Under the pieces are notes generated by a model. The model was given only the letters and a program-made list of their open reading frames with translations, did no database searches and had not been told where the DNA came from. The translations under genes and the position numbers were made by a program. A stretch of 15,345 nt of DNA from UBA7396 sp036172015 (lineage in GTDB: Bacteria > Patescibacteriota > Gracilibacteria > BD1-5 > UBA6164): NCBI GenBank assembly GCA_036172015.1, contig JAVHSE010000037.1:1-15345 (forward strand). Reading direction: 5' to 3'. Positions 1 through 7,471 of the stretch are shown one piece after another (within the stretch, counting starts at the first letter, position 1; every line of letters starts with the position of its first letter).

Positions 1-842
1 GTTTGTTTAAATTTATTTGAATTCGTAGTAACATCCCCAGCAGCATATAATCATTTTACAGAAGTTTGTTGTCTCTTATCAACTATAAGACATCATTCCT
101 CATCTTTTTGTGGGGAAAACTTTTCTACTACTGAAACATTTGGATTGGTTCCAACGGCAACAAATATTCCTTCAGCTTGGATTTCTCTTCCTGATTTTAA
201 AACTACTTTTTCCATAAAAAAGGCTCCTGCAATTTCCTCAATTTGTTCATTAAGTACAAACTCAATATTTTCTCTTTTATGAGCTTGTTCTATCCAAATA
301 TCTTCAGCTCTAAAAATATCTCTTCTATGAACCAAATAAACCTTTTTACAAATATCTGCAAGATAAATAGCTTCTGTAAGAGCTGTATTTCCTCATCCAG
401 CAACTACTACAGTCATATTTTTAAAGAAATTTCCATCACATGTGGCACAATAAGAAACTCATTTTCATAAAAATTCTTTCTCCCCTTTTATTCATAAGTG
501 CTTATGAGAATTTCCAGTAGCAATAATTACATATTTCGAAAAAAAATCTTTTCCAGTACTCGTTTTTACTTGAAAAATATCTCAAACTTTATCTAAATCG
601 GTAACAAATTCTGTTAATATTTCTGTTCATGAAGTTTCAGCTTGATATTTAAAACTATCCATAATTTCTTTTCCGGAAGATGAAAGAATTCCTGGCCAAT
701 TTTCTACTTTATGTGAAGTTGCAAGAGCTCCACCTGGCATAGCTCCAATAATTATATTTTTAATTTTATAGCGACTTGCATACATTCCAGCAGGATATCC
801 AGCTGATCATGCTCAAATAATTATTAAATCGTGTGTTGTCAT
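1..842 (-). CDS. trxB: Thioredoxin reductase (C-terminus cut by window edge)
   Basis: FAD/NADPH-dependent reductase that keeps thioredoxin reduced in the cytoplasm. Read with UGA = Gly, the protein starts at the ATG whose complement is 840-842. The FAD-binding Rossmann loop GAGSAG lies at residues 10-15, and two of its glycines (10 and 12) are UGA. The redox-active disulfide motif CATC, followed by Asp-Gly, is at residues 132-135. The NADPH-binding loop GGGNTA is near 149-154, with its middle Gly encoded by UGA, and is followed by the basic HRR patch. The conserved FAD-contacting GLYAAGDV segment is near residues 261-268, after which the frame runs off the left edge; about 280 codons are present and only the last 30 or so should be missing. 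It lies 14 bp downstream of the superoxide dismutase stop, so the two are probably co-transcribed. Family assignment is secure. Confidence 0.95.
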
Positions 843-856
843 AAGGTTATTGTTAA

Positions 857-1435
857 TTAAATTAAACTCTCTACTCTTTCCCAATCAACTACATTCCAAA
901 AATTTTCTAAATATTTTGGTCTTGAATTTCTCGTATCAATATAATACGCATGTTCCCAAACATCACAAGTCAGAAGTGCTTTTTTATCAGTAGTAACTAT
1001 ACTTCCAGCATTTGATGTATTTACAATTTCTAGTTTTTCATCAGTGTTTATAACCAGCCAAGTCCATCCAGAACCGAAGTTCCCTACAGCTGATTTCGTA
1101 AAAGTTTCTTTGAATGCTTCAAAACTTCAAAAATCTCTCTTTATTCATTCTAAAATCTTTCCAGTTGGAGTTTTTGCACCCTTCGGGGTTAAGCCTAAAA
1201 AGTAAAAAGTATGATTCCAAATTTGAGCTGCATTATTAAAAATTGGTCCAGCTGGTGCTTTTTTTACTATTTCTTCCAAACTCATATTTTCAAACTCTGT
1301 TGAGATAATAAGATTATTTAAGTTATCTATATAAGTTTTATGATGTTTTCCATAGTGAAACTCTAAAGTTTCTTTTGAAATAAAAGGTTCTAAAGCATCA
1401 AGTTCGTATGCTAATTTTGGTAATTCGTGTATCAT
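857..1435 (-). CDS. sodB: Superoxide dismutase, probably iron type
   Basis: Converts superoxide to hydrogen peroxide and oxygen in the cytoplasm. The 192-aa length is normal for the Fe/Mn family. The metal ligands are visible: His27 (in HYGKHH), His75 (in WNHTF), and Asp158 and His162 (in DVWEHAYY). Gln71 in the AAQIWNH segment, together with Ala-Gly where Mn enzymes usually carry Gln, favours iron; this is family knowledge, and metal specificity can be cambialistic. Two in-frame TGAs (complement of 1145-1147 and 1127-1129) encode glycine, so under the standard code the gene would look truncated after 96 residues. Conserved Trp residues are TGG. The start ATG begins the usual family N-terminus (HELPKLAYELDALEP). 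It is first of a probable sod-trxB operon with its own promoter at 1485-1512. Confidence 0.95.
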
Positions 1436-1484
1436 ATTTATTTTTATTAATATTAAAATAATGTAGTATAAAAATACGAAAAAT

Positions 1485-1512
1485 AGTATACAAATTATTT
1501 CTCAAAAATCAA
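1485..1512 (-). promoter_or_regulatory. Promoter of sod-trxB
   Basis: On the minus strand TTGATT (complement of 1507-1512) is separated by 16 bp from TATACT (complement of 1485-1490), about 50 bp before the sod start. The hexamers and spacing fit a housekeeping sigma-70 promoter. In such AT-rich DNA chance matches are common, so this remains a prediction. Confidence 0.5.
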
Positions 1513-1547
1513 ATAAAACTATACTTTTTATAGTATTTTATATAAAT

Positions 1548-1575
1548 TTGATTTTTTTAGAAAATTCAGTATATA
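1548..1575 (+). promoter_or_regulatory. Candidate promoter of the LemA-like gene
   Basis: TTGATT (1548-1553), a 16-bp spacer and TATATA (1570-1575), continuing into AAAAT, lie about 35 bp before the start codon at 1611. The rest of the 175-bp divergent spacer with sod is AT-rich and holds a small dyad, ATACT...AGTAT (1521-1536), between the two promoters. Confidence 0.35.
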
Positions 1576-1610
1576 TAAAATGATTTTCACTCCATTAATA
1601 AACGAATATC

Positions 1611-2120
1611 ATGAATAACTCTCTTTTATTTTTTATTTCTCTATTTATTTCAAGTATTGTTTTATTTAATATTTTTCTGATACTTCTTGATAGGAAAATA
1701 AAAAAATTGGAAAATAAAATTATTTTTTTATTTGAAAGAAGAACAAATATTGTTCCATCCTTATATGAAATAACGAAACATTATTTTAATAAACATACTG
1801 AAGTATTCTATCAAATATTACATTTAAGAAAAAGAGAATTTTCAAATTATAATGATAGTTTTCAAGAAAGATTTAATATAGAAATACAAATTCATCATGA
1901 ACTTAATTTCATTTTTAAGGTAATTCATCAACATAAGAAAATAAAAAAAGAATCCAAATATTTACTTATAGAAGATCTTTTTTTAGAAAATAGTTTAGAA
2001 ATATGAAAAAAAATTGACCTCTATAAAAATATTATAAAAAAAATAAATTTTTTACTTTCTTTTAAAAATTTTACTATTCTCTGATTATTTATAGATATAA
2101 AAAAAAGAAATGAGATTTAA
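1611..2120 (+). CDS. Short LemA-like membrane protein
   Basis: A 169-aa protein with a single N-terminal hydrophobic helix (about residues 5-26) followed by a lysine-rich, probably helical soluble domain. The segment RRTNIVPSLYEITKHY right after the helix resembles the LemA family signature (typically RRNLIPNLVxxVKxY), and the later KIDLYKNIIKKI resembles its YNxxIxxFP region. LemA proteins are membrane-anchored helical-bundle proteins of poorly known function. The usual second half is shortened here. Two in-frame TGAs (2004-2006 and one near the C-terminus) are read as Gly. The TAA stop sits in the middle of the terminator palindrome. Assignment rests on motif resemblance only; function is unknown. 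Confidence 0.7.
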
Positions 2121-2141
2121 ATCTCATTTCTTTTTTTTATA
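2096..2141. terminator. Perfect palindromic bidirectional terminator
   Basis: Bases 2096-2141 form an uninterrupted 46-bp inverted repeat: every base pairs about the centre at 2118/2119. The core is GAGATTTAAATCTC, with an 8-A run on the left and an 8-T run on the right, so either strand gives a hairpin ending in a U-tract. It serves the convergent LemA-like (+) and LPQTG (-) genes. The LemA-like TAA (2118-2120) is at the apex, and the LPQTG gene's stop begins immediately after it. Confidence 0.9.
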
Positions 2142-2944
2142 CTAAGCATTTTTTCTTCTATACATAAATCATAACCCTAACATCAGAGCTAAAATAATCA
2201 GTACCATTTCTTGAGGTCAAGTTTGTGGTAAAGTATTTACAGTTCCTGCTGCTACATCACTTGAAACAGTATTCGTTCAATCAGCTACTTCTGGTGCAGC
2301 TGGAGTTTCTGGTGCAGCTGGAGTTTCTGGTGCAGCTGGAGTTTCTGGTGCAGCTGGAGTTNNNNNNNNNNNNNNNNNNNNNNNNNNNNNNNNNNNNNNN
2401 NNNNNNNNNNNNNNNNNNNNNNNNNNNNNNNNNNNNNNNNNNNNNNNNNNNNNNNNNNNNNTTCTGGTGCAGCTGGAGTTTCTGGTGCAGCTGGAGTTTC
2501 TGGTGCAGCTGGAGTTTCTGGTGCAGCTGAAAAATTTGTTGGAGTTTTAAAAGTAATCATACCATCAACTCCGTCTTCAATTGTTTTTCAGTCTTTATCT
2601 GAAGCAAAAACAACTACTAAATTATATTCTTCATTCACAACTAGTGGAGTAACTGTTTTGAGTGTTAATTCAGATGGTGATGATAAACTAAATCCAGTTA
2701 AAGCAAGTTCTTTTGTTTCATCTTTTTTAGAAGTAAGTAAAAATTCAAATAAGGATATATCTTGAAGTAAATCTTTCGTAAAAGAAACTTTTAAAGTTGA
2801 ATTATCTACTACTTTAATTTCTTTCATAGCAAATTTATTTGTAGCAGAATCTCAAACAGGATCTGCAGCAAAAGCTCAAAGAGTATTCATACTCAAGAAA
2901 GCAATAATAGTATATGCTATTATATTTTTTATTTTAGTATACAT
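2142..2944 (-). CDS. Secreted LPXTG-type surface protein with TPAAPE repeats
   Basis: Predicted cell-wall-attached surface protein. A signal peptide spans about residues 1-27 (MYTKIKN, then a hydrophobic stretch ending AFAA before Asp). A roughly 95-residue beta-rich domain follows (segments such as STLKVSFTKDL and NEEYNLVVVFASD), resembling SbsA/Ig-like surface domains. Next come tandem TPAAPE hexapeptides forming a stiff Pro-rich stalk, then the sortase signal: LPQTG, a hydrophobic helix (MVLIILALMLGL) and a positively charged end (YRRKNA). The Gly of LPQTG is encoded by UGA. A 100-N gap splits the repeats; flanking frames do not match across exactly 100 bases, so the N count is a placeholder and the true length is unknown. 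No sortase gene is in the window. It is divergent from the pilin gene. The sorting signal is clear; the biological role is not. Confidence 0.85.
2289..2529. repeat. 18-bp coding tandem repeat (TPAAPE), split by assembly gap
   Basis: The unit TTCTGGTGCAGCTGGAGT repeats four times at 2289-2360 with no mismatch, and resumes after the N run at 2462 with three full copies and a fourth that diverges after TTCTGGTGCAGCTG. On the coding (minus) strand each unit encodes Thr-Pro-Ala-Ala-Pro-Glu. The identical copies explain why the assembly broke here, and such repeats commonly vary in number between cells. Confidence 0.95.
2362..2461. other. Assembly gap of 100 Ns
   Basis: Exactly 100 Ns inside the 18-bp repeat. 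The base before it (2361) is the first base of a unit and the base after it (2462) begins a new unit, so a gap holding only repeats would be 17 + 18k bases, which also restores the reading frame. Confidence 0.97.
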
Positions 2945-2967
2945 AAATATATAAATTAATAATAAAC

Positions 2968-2995
2968 TTGTAAATTTTCTGAACTTATTTAAAAT
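2968..2995 (+). promoter_or_regulatory. Candidate promoter of the pilin gene
   Basis: TTGTAA (2968-2973), a 16-bp spacer and TAAAAT (2990-2995), followed by a leader of about 50 bases to the start at 3051. No convincing promoter was seen for the divergent LPQTG gene in the same spacer. Confidence 0.35.
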
Positions 2996-3050
2996 AAATT
3001 AAGATTACTATTCAAGTATAGCACAACTTTTATATATTTGCAAATATTTT

Positions 3051-3620
3051 ATGAAAAAAAATAAAAAATGATTTACCTTGATTGAATTAATAGTCGTTAT
3101 ATCTCTTTTAGCTATTATAACAATAGCGAGTACAAAAATGAATTTTAATAAAAATATAGAAAAACAAAATTCACTGATGTTTGCAAATGAAATACATTCA
3201 AATATTGAAATGATAAGAAATAATTCTTTATTGTGAAAATGAGTTTCTGATGGAATTGATATTATACACCCTACCAAATGGAATATTCATATTTCAACTT
3301 GAATAGTAAATACATGAAATCACTGAATAATTAAATGACAATATTCAACTGGTTGAACTTTTGCAAAGTATAATGATTTTGAAGTAAAATTTATTGATAC
3401 TCACTCTTATATAAGTAAATTAACTTGTTATGATATAAATAAAACAGCTTCGTCTACACAAAATAATATTGATATAGAAGTTATAGGAAGTACTCTATCC
3501 TTTTCATGATGTACTGCACCAAATAATAAAATACTTGAGATTCAATCTGAATATAAAAGCTTTCGTAAAAAAATACGATTAAATAGTTTGAATGGAGTGA
3601 TTGAAAAAGTTGATAATTAA
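3051..3620 (+). CDS. Type IV pilin-like / pseudopilin protein
   Basis: A 189-aa secreted fibre subunit or pseudopilin. The N-terminus carries a type III (prepilin) signal, KKNKKG then FTLIELIVVI. Prepilin peptidase should cut after Gly7, leaving Phe as residue 1 and Glu at position +5, the hallmark of type IV pilins and type II secretion pseudopilins. A hydrophobic helix (about residues 8-26) follows, then a globular domain. Two cysteines in the C-terminal half (in LTCYD and SGCTA) could form a disulfide loop. Nine in-frame TGAs are read as Gly, including the cleavage-site Gly7, so the standard code would stop after six residues. No assembly ATPase, PilC or peptidase gene is present nearby. 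Whether it is a major pilin, minor pilin or pseudopilin cannot be told. Confidence 0.85.
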
Positions 3621-3658
3621 ATAAATATTTATCTTTTTGTAAATAAATATTTATTTAC
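3618..3658. repeat. Direct repeat and 20-bp palindrome between convergent genes
   Basis: TAAATAAATATTTAT occurs at 3618-3632 and again at 3640-3654. The second copy is the core of a perfect 20-bp palindrome at 3639-3658. The first copy overlaps the pilin stop and is followed by CTTTTT. It may act as a weak terminator for pilin and wzx; the stems have almost no GC pairs, so this is uncertain. Confidence 0.55.
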
Positions 3659-5110
3659 ATGAAATATATAAAAGCTAAAAATTATCGATAAAAGTATTCC
3701 ATAGAGTCATATATTTCAAAAAGATCATAGGTTATAGGAAATAATAATATATCGAAATCAATAATATAAAGCTGTGGAAAAAAGAAGTATTTTTCATATA
3801 TAAATACTATCGAAATCTATTTTGATTATTTTTTTAGAAAAATAATATGAAAGTCAAAAAAGTAATATCTGACTCAATAGTGTAGTCATAGCTGATCATA
3901 AAAAACTATATTTTGGTATAAGTAACAAATTTCAAACCATATTTACCACCGTAACGAGTACATTGATTGGAATTAAAAGTTTTTCATTTTTTGAAGCAAT
4001 AAATATATACATAAAAAGAGATGAAATAAAATAAAAAAGCAATACAAATAAGACTATTACTAAGGCATCATAAGAAGTATAGTGATGAATATTCCTGTTT
4101 AAATAATCAGATGTAGAGATAATTGAAATCATATCTTTTCCAAAAAGAAGACCAAAAATTAATACAAATAAAGAAAACGAAAATAAAAATTTAAAACTAT
4201 TTTTTAAAACTTTATTTATTTCTTGATAATTATTGTTTTTAAAAAACTCACTTAAACTCGGTAAAATACTATTGAGAAAAAAAATTCCTATCACCATTAA
4301 AACTTCAATTATTTTCATAGGAAGTGAATATAAAGCTATACTTATATCAGCTTTTGCCCCTGTTTCTATAAAAGAGAGTAAAATAATATCAACTTTAAAA
4401 TAAACCACACTTAAAAAAAGTGCAATACCATTGGGGAGTGAAAGTGTAAATAATTCTTTCATGTATTCAAAATCAAATAAAAACCTCACTGGTACTATTT
4501 TATTTGCATAATAAAAATTTAAAAAAAAGTTCACAGTAATTCAAAAAAGTCAACTCAGCATAATCAAAATAAATGCCATATCAAAAGTAAAAGTTTCTGA
4601 TTTTGGATACAAAATAAATATAACTCAAAATATCAATGTTAAATTCACTATTTTTCATAATACAAAAGTTACTCCAGAAAATTCAATTTTCATAAATGAT
4701 TGCATTAACGATAAAACAGAAGAGTTCATCAAACTGAATACACTAAAAACAGAAATAATTCCTATCGAAATCAAGGAAACAAAAGTATGATATCAAGGTA
4801 TAAATAGAGCTATAAAAAGAGAAAGAAAGATAATTCCTATTCATAAAATGAGTCGTAAACTCATAACATTTCCTATAATTTTAGCAGCATTATTTTTATC
4901 TTTTGATATTTCTCTTACCGATATAGTATAGAGTCATAAATCAGCTAAAAAAGTAAAAATAGAAAGGTAATTATATATTTTATTATATTGTCAATACATT
5001 TCCGGAGAAAGGTATTTTGTAAGTGATGAGATGAGAAAAATTGAAATAATAGCAGTTCCTACCTTGGAAAGTATTTGAGAAATAGTATTTGAAGCTACTT
5101 TTTTCAACAT
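3629..5110 (-). CDS. Polysaccharide flippase, Wzx / MATE-like (PST) family
   Basis: A 493-aa polytopic inner-membrane protein with roughly a dozen hydrophobic helices, the usual size for O-antigen/capsule flippases that move lipid-linked sugar units across the membrane. Supporting features are the N-terminus (SNTISQILSKVGTAIISI), the early motif LADLGLYTISVREISKD, the central helix region near FKVDIILLS, and the C-terminal half containing NLLLIPKYSFLGSAMTTLLS, a stretch typical of the family. The MurJ lipid II flippase is a more distant alternative. Many glycines are UGA. The gene lies alone on its strand, without glycosyltransferases in view, so the glycan is unknown. The TAA stop lies 9 bp past the pilin stop. 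Confidence 0.85.
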
Positions 5111-5118
5111 AATAAAAC

Positions 5119-5145
5119 TTGTTATTTAATAATTATTTTTATAAT
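5119..5145 (+). promoter_or_regulatory. Candidate promoter of the TPR gene
   Basis: TTGTTA (5119-5124), a 15-bp spacer and a consensus TATAAT (5140-5145), 36 bp before the start at 5181. Its -10 box overlaps that of the divergent wzx promoter. Confidence 0.45.
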
Positions 5146-5167
5146 AGGTAAAATTATTTAAAAGCAA
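5141..5167 (-). promoter_or_regulatory. Candidate promoter of wzx
   Basis: On the minus strand TTGCTT (complement of 5162-5167), a 15-bp spacer and TATTAT (complement of 5141-5146), about 30 bp before the wzx ATG. It shares five bases of its -10 box with the TPR-gene promoter, so the two could exclude each other. Confidence 0.35.
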
Positions 5168-5180
5168 ACAAAAAAACATT

Positions 5181-6731
5181 ATGAAAAAAATTATATTTTT
5201 TACTGGAAGTCTATTATGAGCGATTGTTTTTTTTATTTGATTTAATTATTATATAAATATCTCACAAAATAAAAAACCAATAGAAAATAAAATTATACAA
5301 AAAGAAATAAATAAACTCAATCCAAAAATAAAAATTGAAGAAAAAAATAATACTATTATTAGCCCCCTGCTCATAAAAACAAATGATGAAAAAATTCAAA
5401 CATTAAAAAAAAGATTTTCTTTGAGAGGAACTATTGGAAGATGAGATAATTTTTTTGGATTAAATCAGTTAACATTAGCATTACATGAATATATCAAAGC
5501 TTCAAAACAAAATCCAAAAGATGAAAAAATAATACAAAAATTAGCCCTCACTTATTTTGAATTAAAAAGATTTTGAGAAAGTGTAGAAGAATTTTCAAAA
5601 ATTGAAAATATATTACAAATAGAAGATATACATAAATATATTTTGTCTCTTTTTTATGTAACCAATTATAAATCTCCTGAAAGCCTTGGTATACTTTCAA
5701 ATAAATTAGAAAATTTACCAATTACTGAAGAAGAACGATTTTATTATATCAATGCTATGAATTCAGTTACTGATTTTCATGCAAGTAAAAAAGCATATGA
5801 TGATTATTTTCAAAATACCTGAGAAATAAAATTTATAGGTCTTTCTCATATAAAAAATGCTCTTTTAAATTTTGAAAATTTTCAATCTGATAATTTATAT
5901 TATAAAGATGCTCTGATTATCTGAGCATTATTTCAGGATAAAATATTTACTATTTCCAATATATTAGCTCTGAATTTATTAGAAGAAAAACCAGATTATA
6001 AAGCAATGATATTAATCGTATGAAAGGGGTATTATGAATTAAAAGATCGGAAAAATGCACAAATATATTTAGAAAAATATTATAATATAGATTCAAAAGA
6101 TACTTCTATTGCTTATATGTTATGAAATATTCATTTTGAAAAAAACGATTATGTAACCAGTAATTTATACTATAATGCTGCTTTAAAAAATTGATTTGAC
6201 AGAAAAATTGAAATTCAAAGAAAACTCGTTTATAATTATTATATGTTATCAGATATACGATCTATGTTGCTGATGTTTTGAAATATCGTAGAAGAAAAAG
6301 ACAGTACTATTGATGATTTCGCCCTTTGAATTTATCATGCTATATTAGAATGAAAAACTTCATTTGCTCTTGGATGGAGTGAAAAATGATTAAAAAAATT
6401 TGAGTGAGAAATTGGATATGAAGTATTTTATGCTTATTTATGATGGATTACCAGAGAAAATCAAGAATGAGAAAAATCAAGAGAATATTTAAGTCTTTGA
6501 CTTAATATAAATCCAAAAAATCCACTTTTAACATTGAATATGTGATATCTCGAAGAATTTGAAGAAAAATATATGATGGCTCTTATTTACTTAAAAAGAA
6601 CGGTCAATATAAATGGAAATGGAGAATTTTGAGAACTGGCTAAAAAAGAAATAATTGAAATAGATAAATATTTAGAAATATTAGAAAAAAATAAACAACC
6701 AGCCGAATCTTGAACTGGCTATACACAATAA
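5181..6731 (+). CDS. Membrane-anchored TPR-repeat protein
   Basis: A 516-aa protein: one N-terminal membrane helix (about residues 3-25), a charged Lys/Glu/Asn linker to about residue 70, then helical repeats to the end. The segment around ALHEYIKASKQNPKDEK, followed by LALTYFELKRFGESVEEFSKI, matches the tetratricopeptide pattern. A second clear block is near the C-terminus (NPKNPLLTLNMGYLEEFEEKY, then MALIYLKRTV). Middle repeats are degenerate. TPR domains are protein-interaction scaffolds, so this is probably an adaptor for a membrane or envelope complex; the partner is unknown. By my reading about 20 of 32 glycines are UGA, making UGA the preferred Gly codon here. The start is the first ATG after the promoter, preceded by AAAACATT and no clear Shine-Dalgarno. 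The neighbouring flippase and pilin suggest an envelope role, but that is inference. Confidence 0.75.
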
Positions 6732-6740
6732 AAATAACAT

Positions 6741-6788
6741 TTGTAAATATTTTATTATTTGTAAATATTACGATTAGTCTTATATAAT
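6741..6788 (+). promoter_or_regulatory. Candidate promoter with repeated TTGTAAATATT
   Basis: TTGTAAATATT occurs at 6741-6751 and again at 6759-6769, an 18-bp offset. The second copy supplies a -35 (TTGTAA) 18 bp from a consensus TATAAT (6783-6788), about 28 bp before the start at 6816. The repeated element could be a regulator half-site or chance in AT-rich DNA. Confidence 0.4.
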
Positions 6789-6815
6789 TATATCTTAATT
6801 TATTAACTTTTTAAT

Positions 6816-7433
6816 ATGGTTCCAGAGTGATTCAAAAATATTGATATTCAAAAAAATACTTCAATTGAAAATCAAATACATAAAGTTATGAATGAAATAG
6901 AAAAGGAATATACTTTTCAATGAAATACTTTGAAAAATTTATTGAATTTTAAATTAGCAAAAGCAAAAGAAGGTACCCTGAAAAGTAGTAATGATTACAG
7001 AAATGCTCTGATAAAAGAAATAGAAGAAAAAGCAATATCGTGAGAAATAATCTCAAATAATAAAGATATACTCTGAACAGCAAAATATGAAGCTCTCGCA
7101 AATAAAATTATTGAAGTGAGTAAACTTACCAAAGATATACAAAAATGAATTCAAAATCTCAGGGCTGAAATATTGCAAGATAGTTTCCAAGAAATGTTTT
7201 TAAGTAGTAGTTATTTACAAACGAAATGACTTTATTCTCGTGAAATTCTTGCCAGGATAGATGATCCAAAAACTCTCTGAGATAATCTTATGTGACTGTG
7301 AATTGGAACTTTAGAAAGTTTAGTAATAGTCTGAAAATTTACTTATGATATAGGAAAATGAATTATCCTTACCCCATATCATATCATTGAAATAATTAGA
7401 TGAAAAGGAAAATATAACGGAATTGAAATATAA
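6816..7433 (+). CDS. Unrecognised 205-aa protein, helical with C-terminal hydrophobic patch
   Basis: I do not recognise a family. Residues 1 to about 140 are charged and Lys/Glu-rich (for example EIEKEYTF and NALIKEIEEKAISGE), predicted mainly helical, possibly coiled coil. The last 50 residues change character: a Gly-rich hydrophobic stretch (NLMGLGIGTLESLVIVGKF) then DIGKGIILTPYHIIEIIRGK, which could be a membrane-associated or amphipathic segment. No signal peptide and no cysteines. Twelve in-frame TGAs are read as Gly, so the standard code would reduce it to fragments. It has its own candidate promoter and ends in a bidirectional terminator whose stem contains the TAA stop. Start is the ATG shortly after the promoter; no upstream alternative in frame was preferred. 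Confidence 0.7.
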
Positions 7434-7471
7434 AAAAATAAGATGTGTAAAACACATCTTATTTTTTTATA
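7429..7471. terminator. Bidirectional terminator containing both stop codons
   Basis: An inverted repeat centred at 7450 pairs 7429-7449 with 7451-7471 (core GATGTGT / ACACATC) with A/T runs outside. The stop of the 205-aa gene (7431-7433) lies in one arm and the stop of the convergent M23-SLH gene (complement of 7459-7461) in the other. Confidence 0.9.

Noticed and set aside
857..1435. SOD and its neighbours as pseudogenes broken by in-frame stops
   Set aside because: Every interruption is TGA, never TAA or TAG, and it occurs at Gly positions; frames and protein lengths are otherwise intact.
1521..1536. ATACT...AGTAT dyad as a regulator operator
   Set aside because: Only five paired bases in AT-rich DNA; not enough to call a site.
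2289..2529. CRISPR array
   Set aside because: Units are contiguous, 18 bp and in coding frame, with no spacers.
2225..2530. Repeat-rich + strand frame (LVQLEF repeats)
   Set aside because: Antisense shadow of the TPAAPE repeat; the minus strand has a signal peptide and sorting signal.
3008..3277. Minus-strand frame opposite the pilin
   Set aside because: Shadow of the pilin N-terminal half; no independent support.
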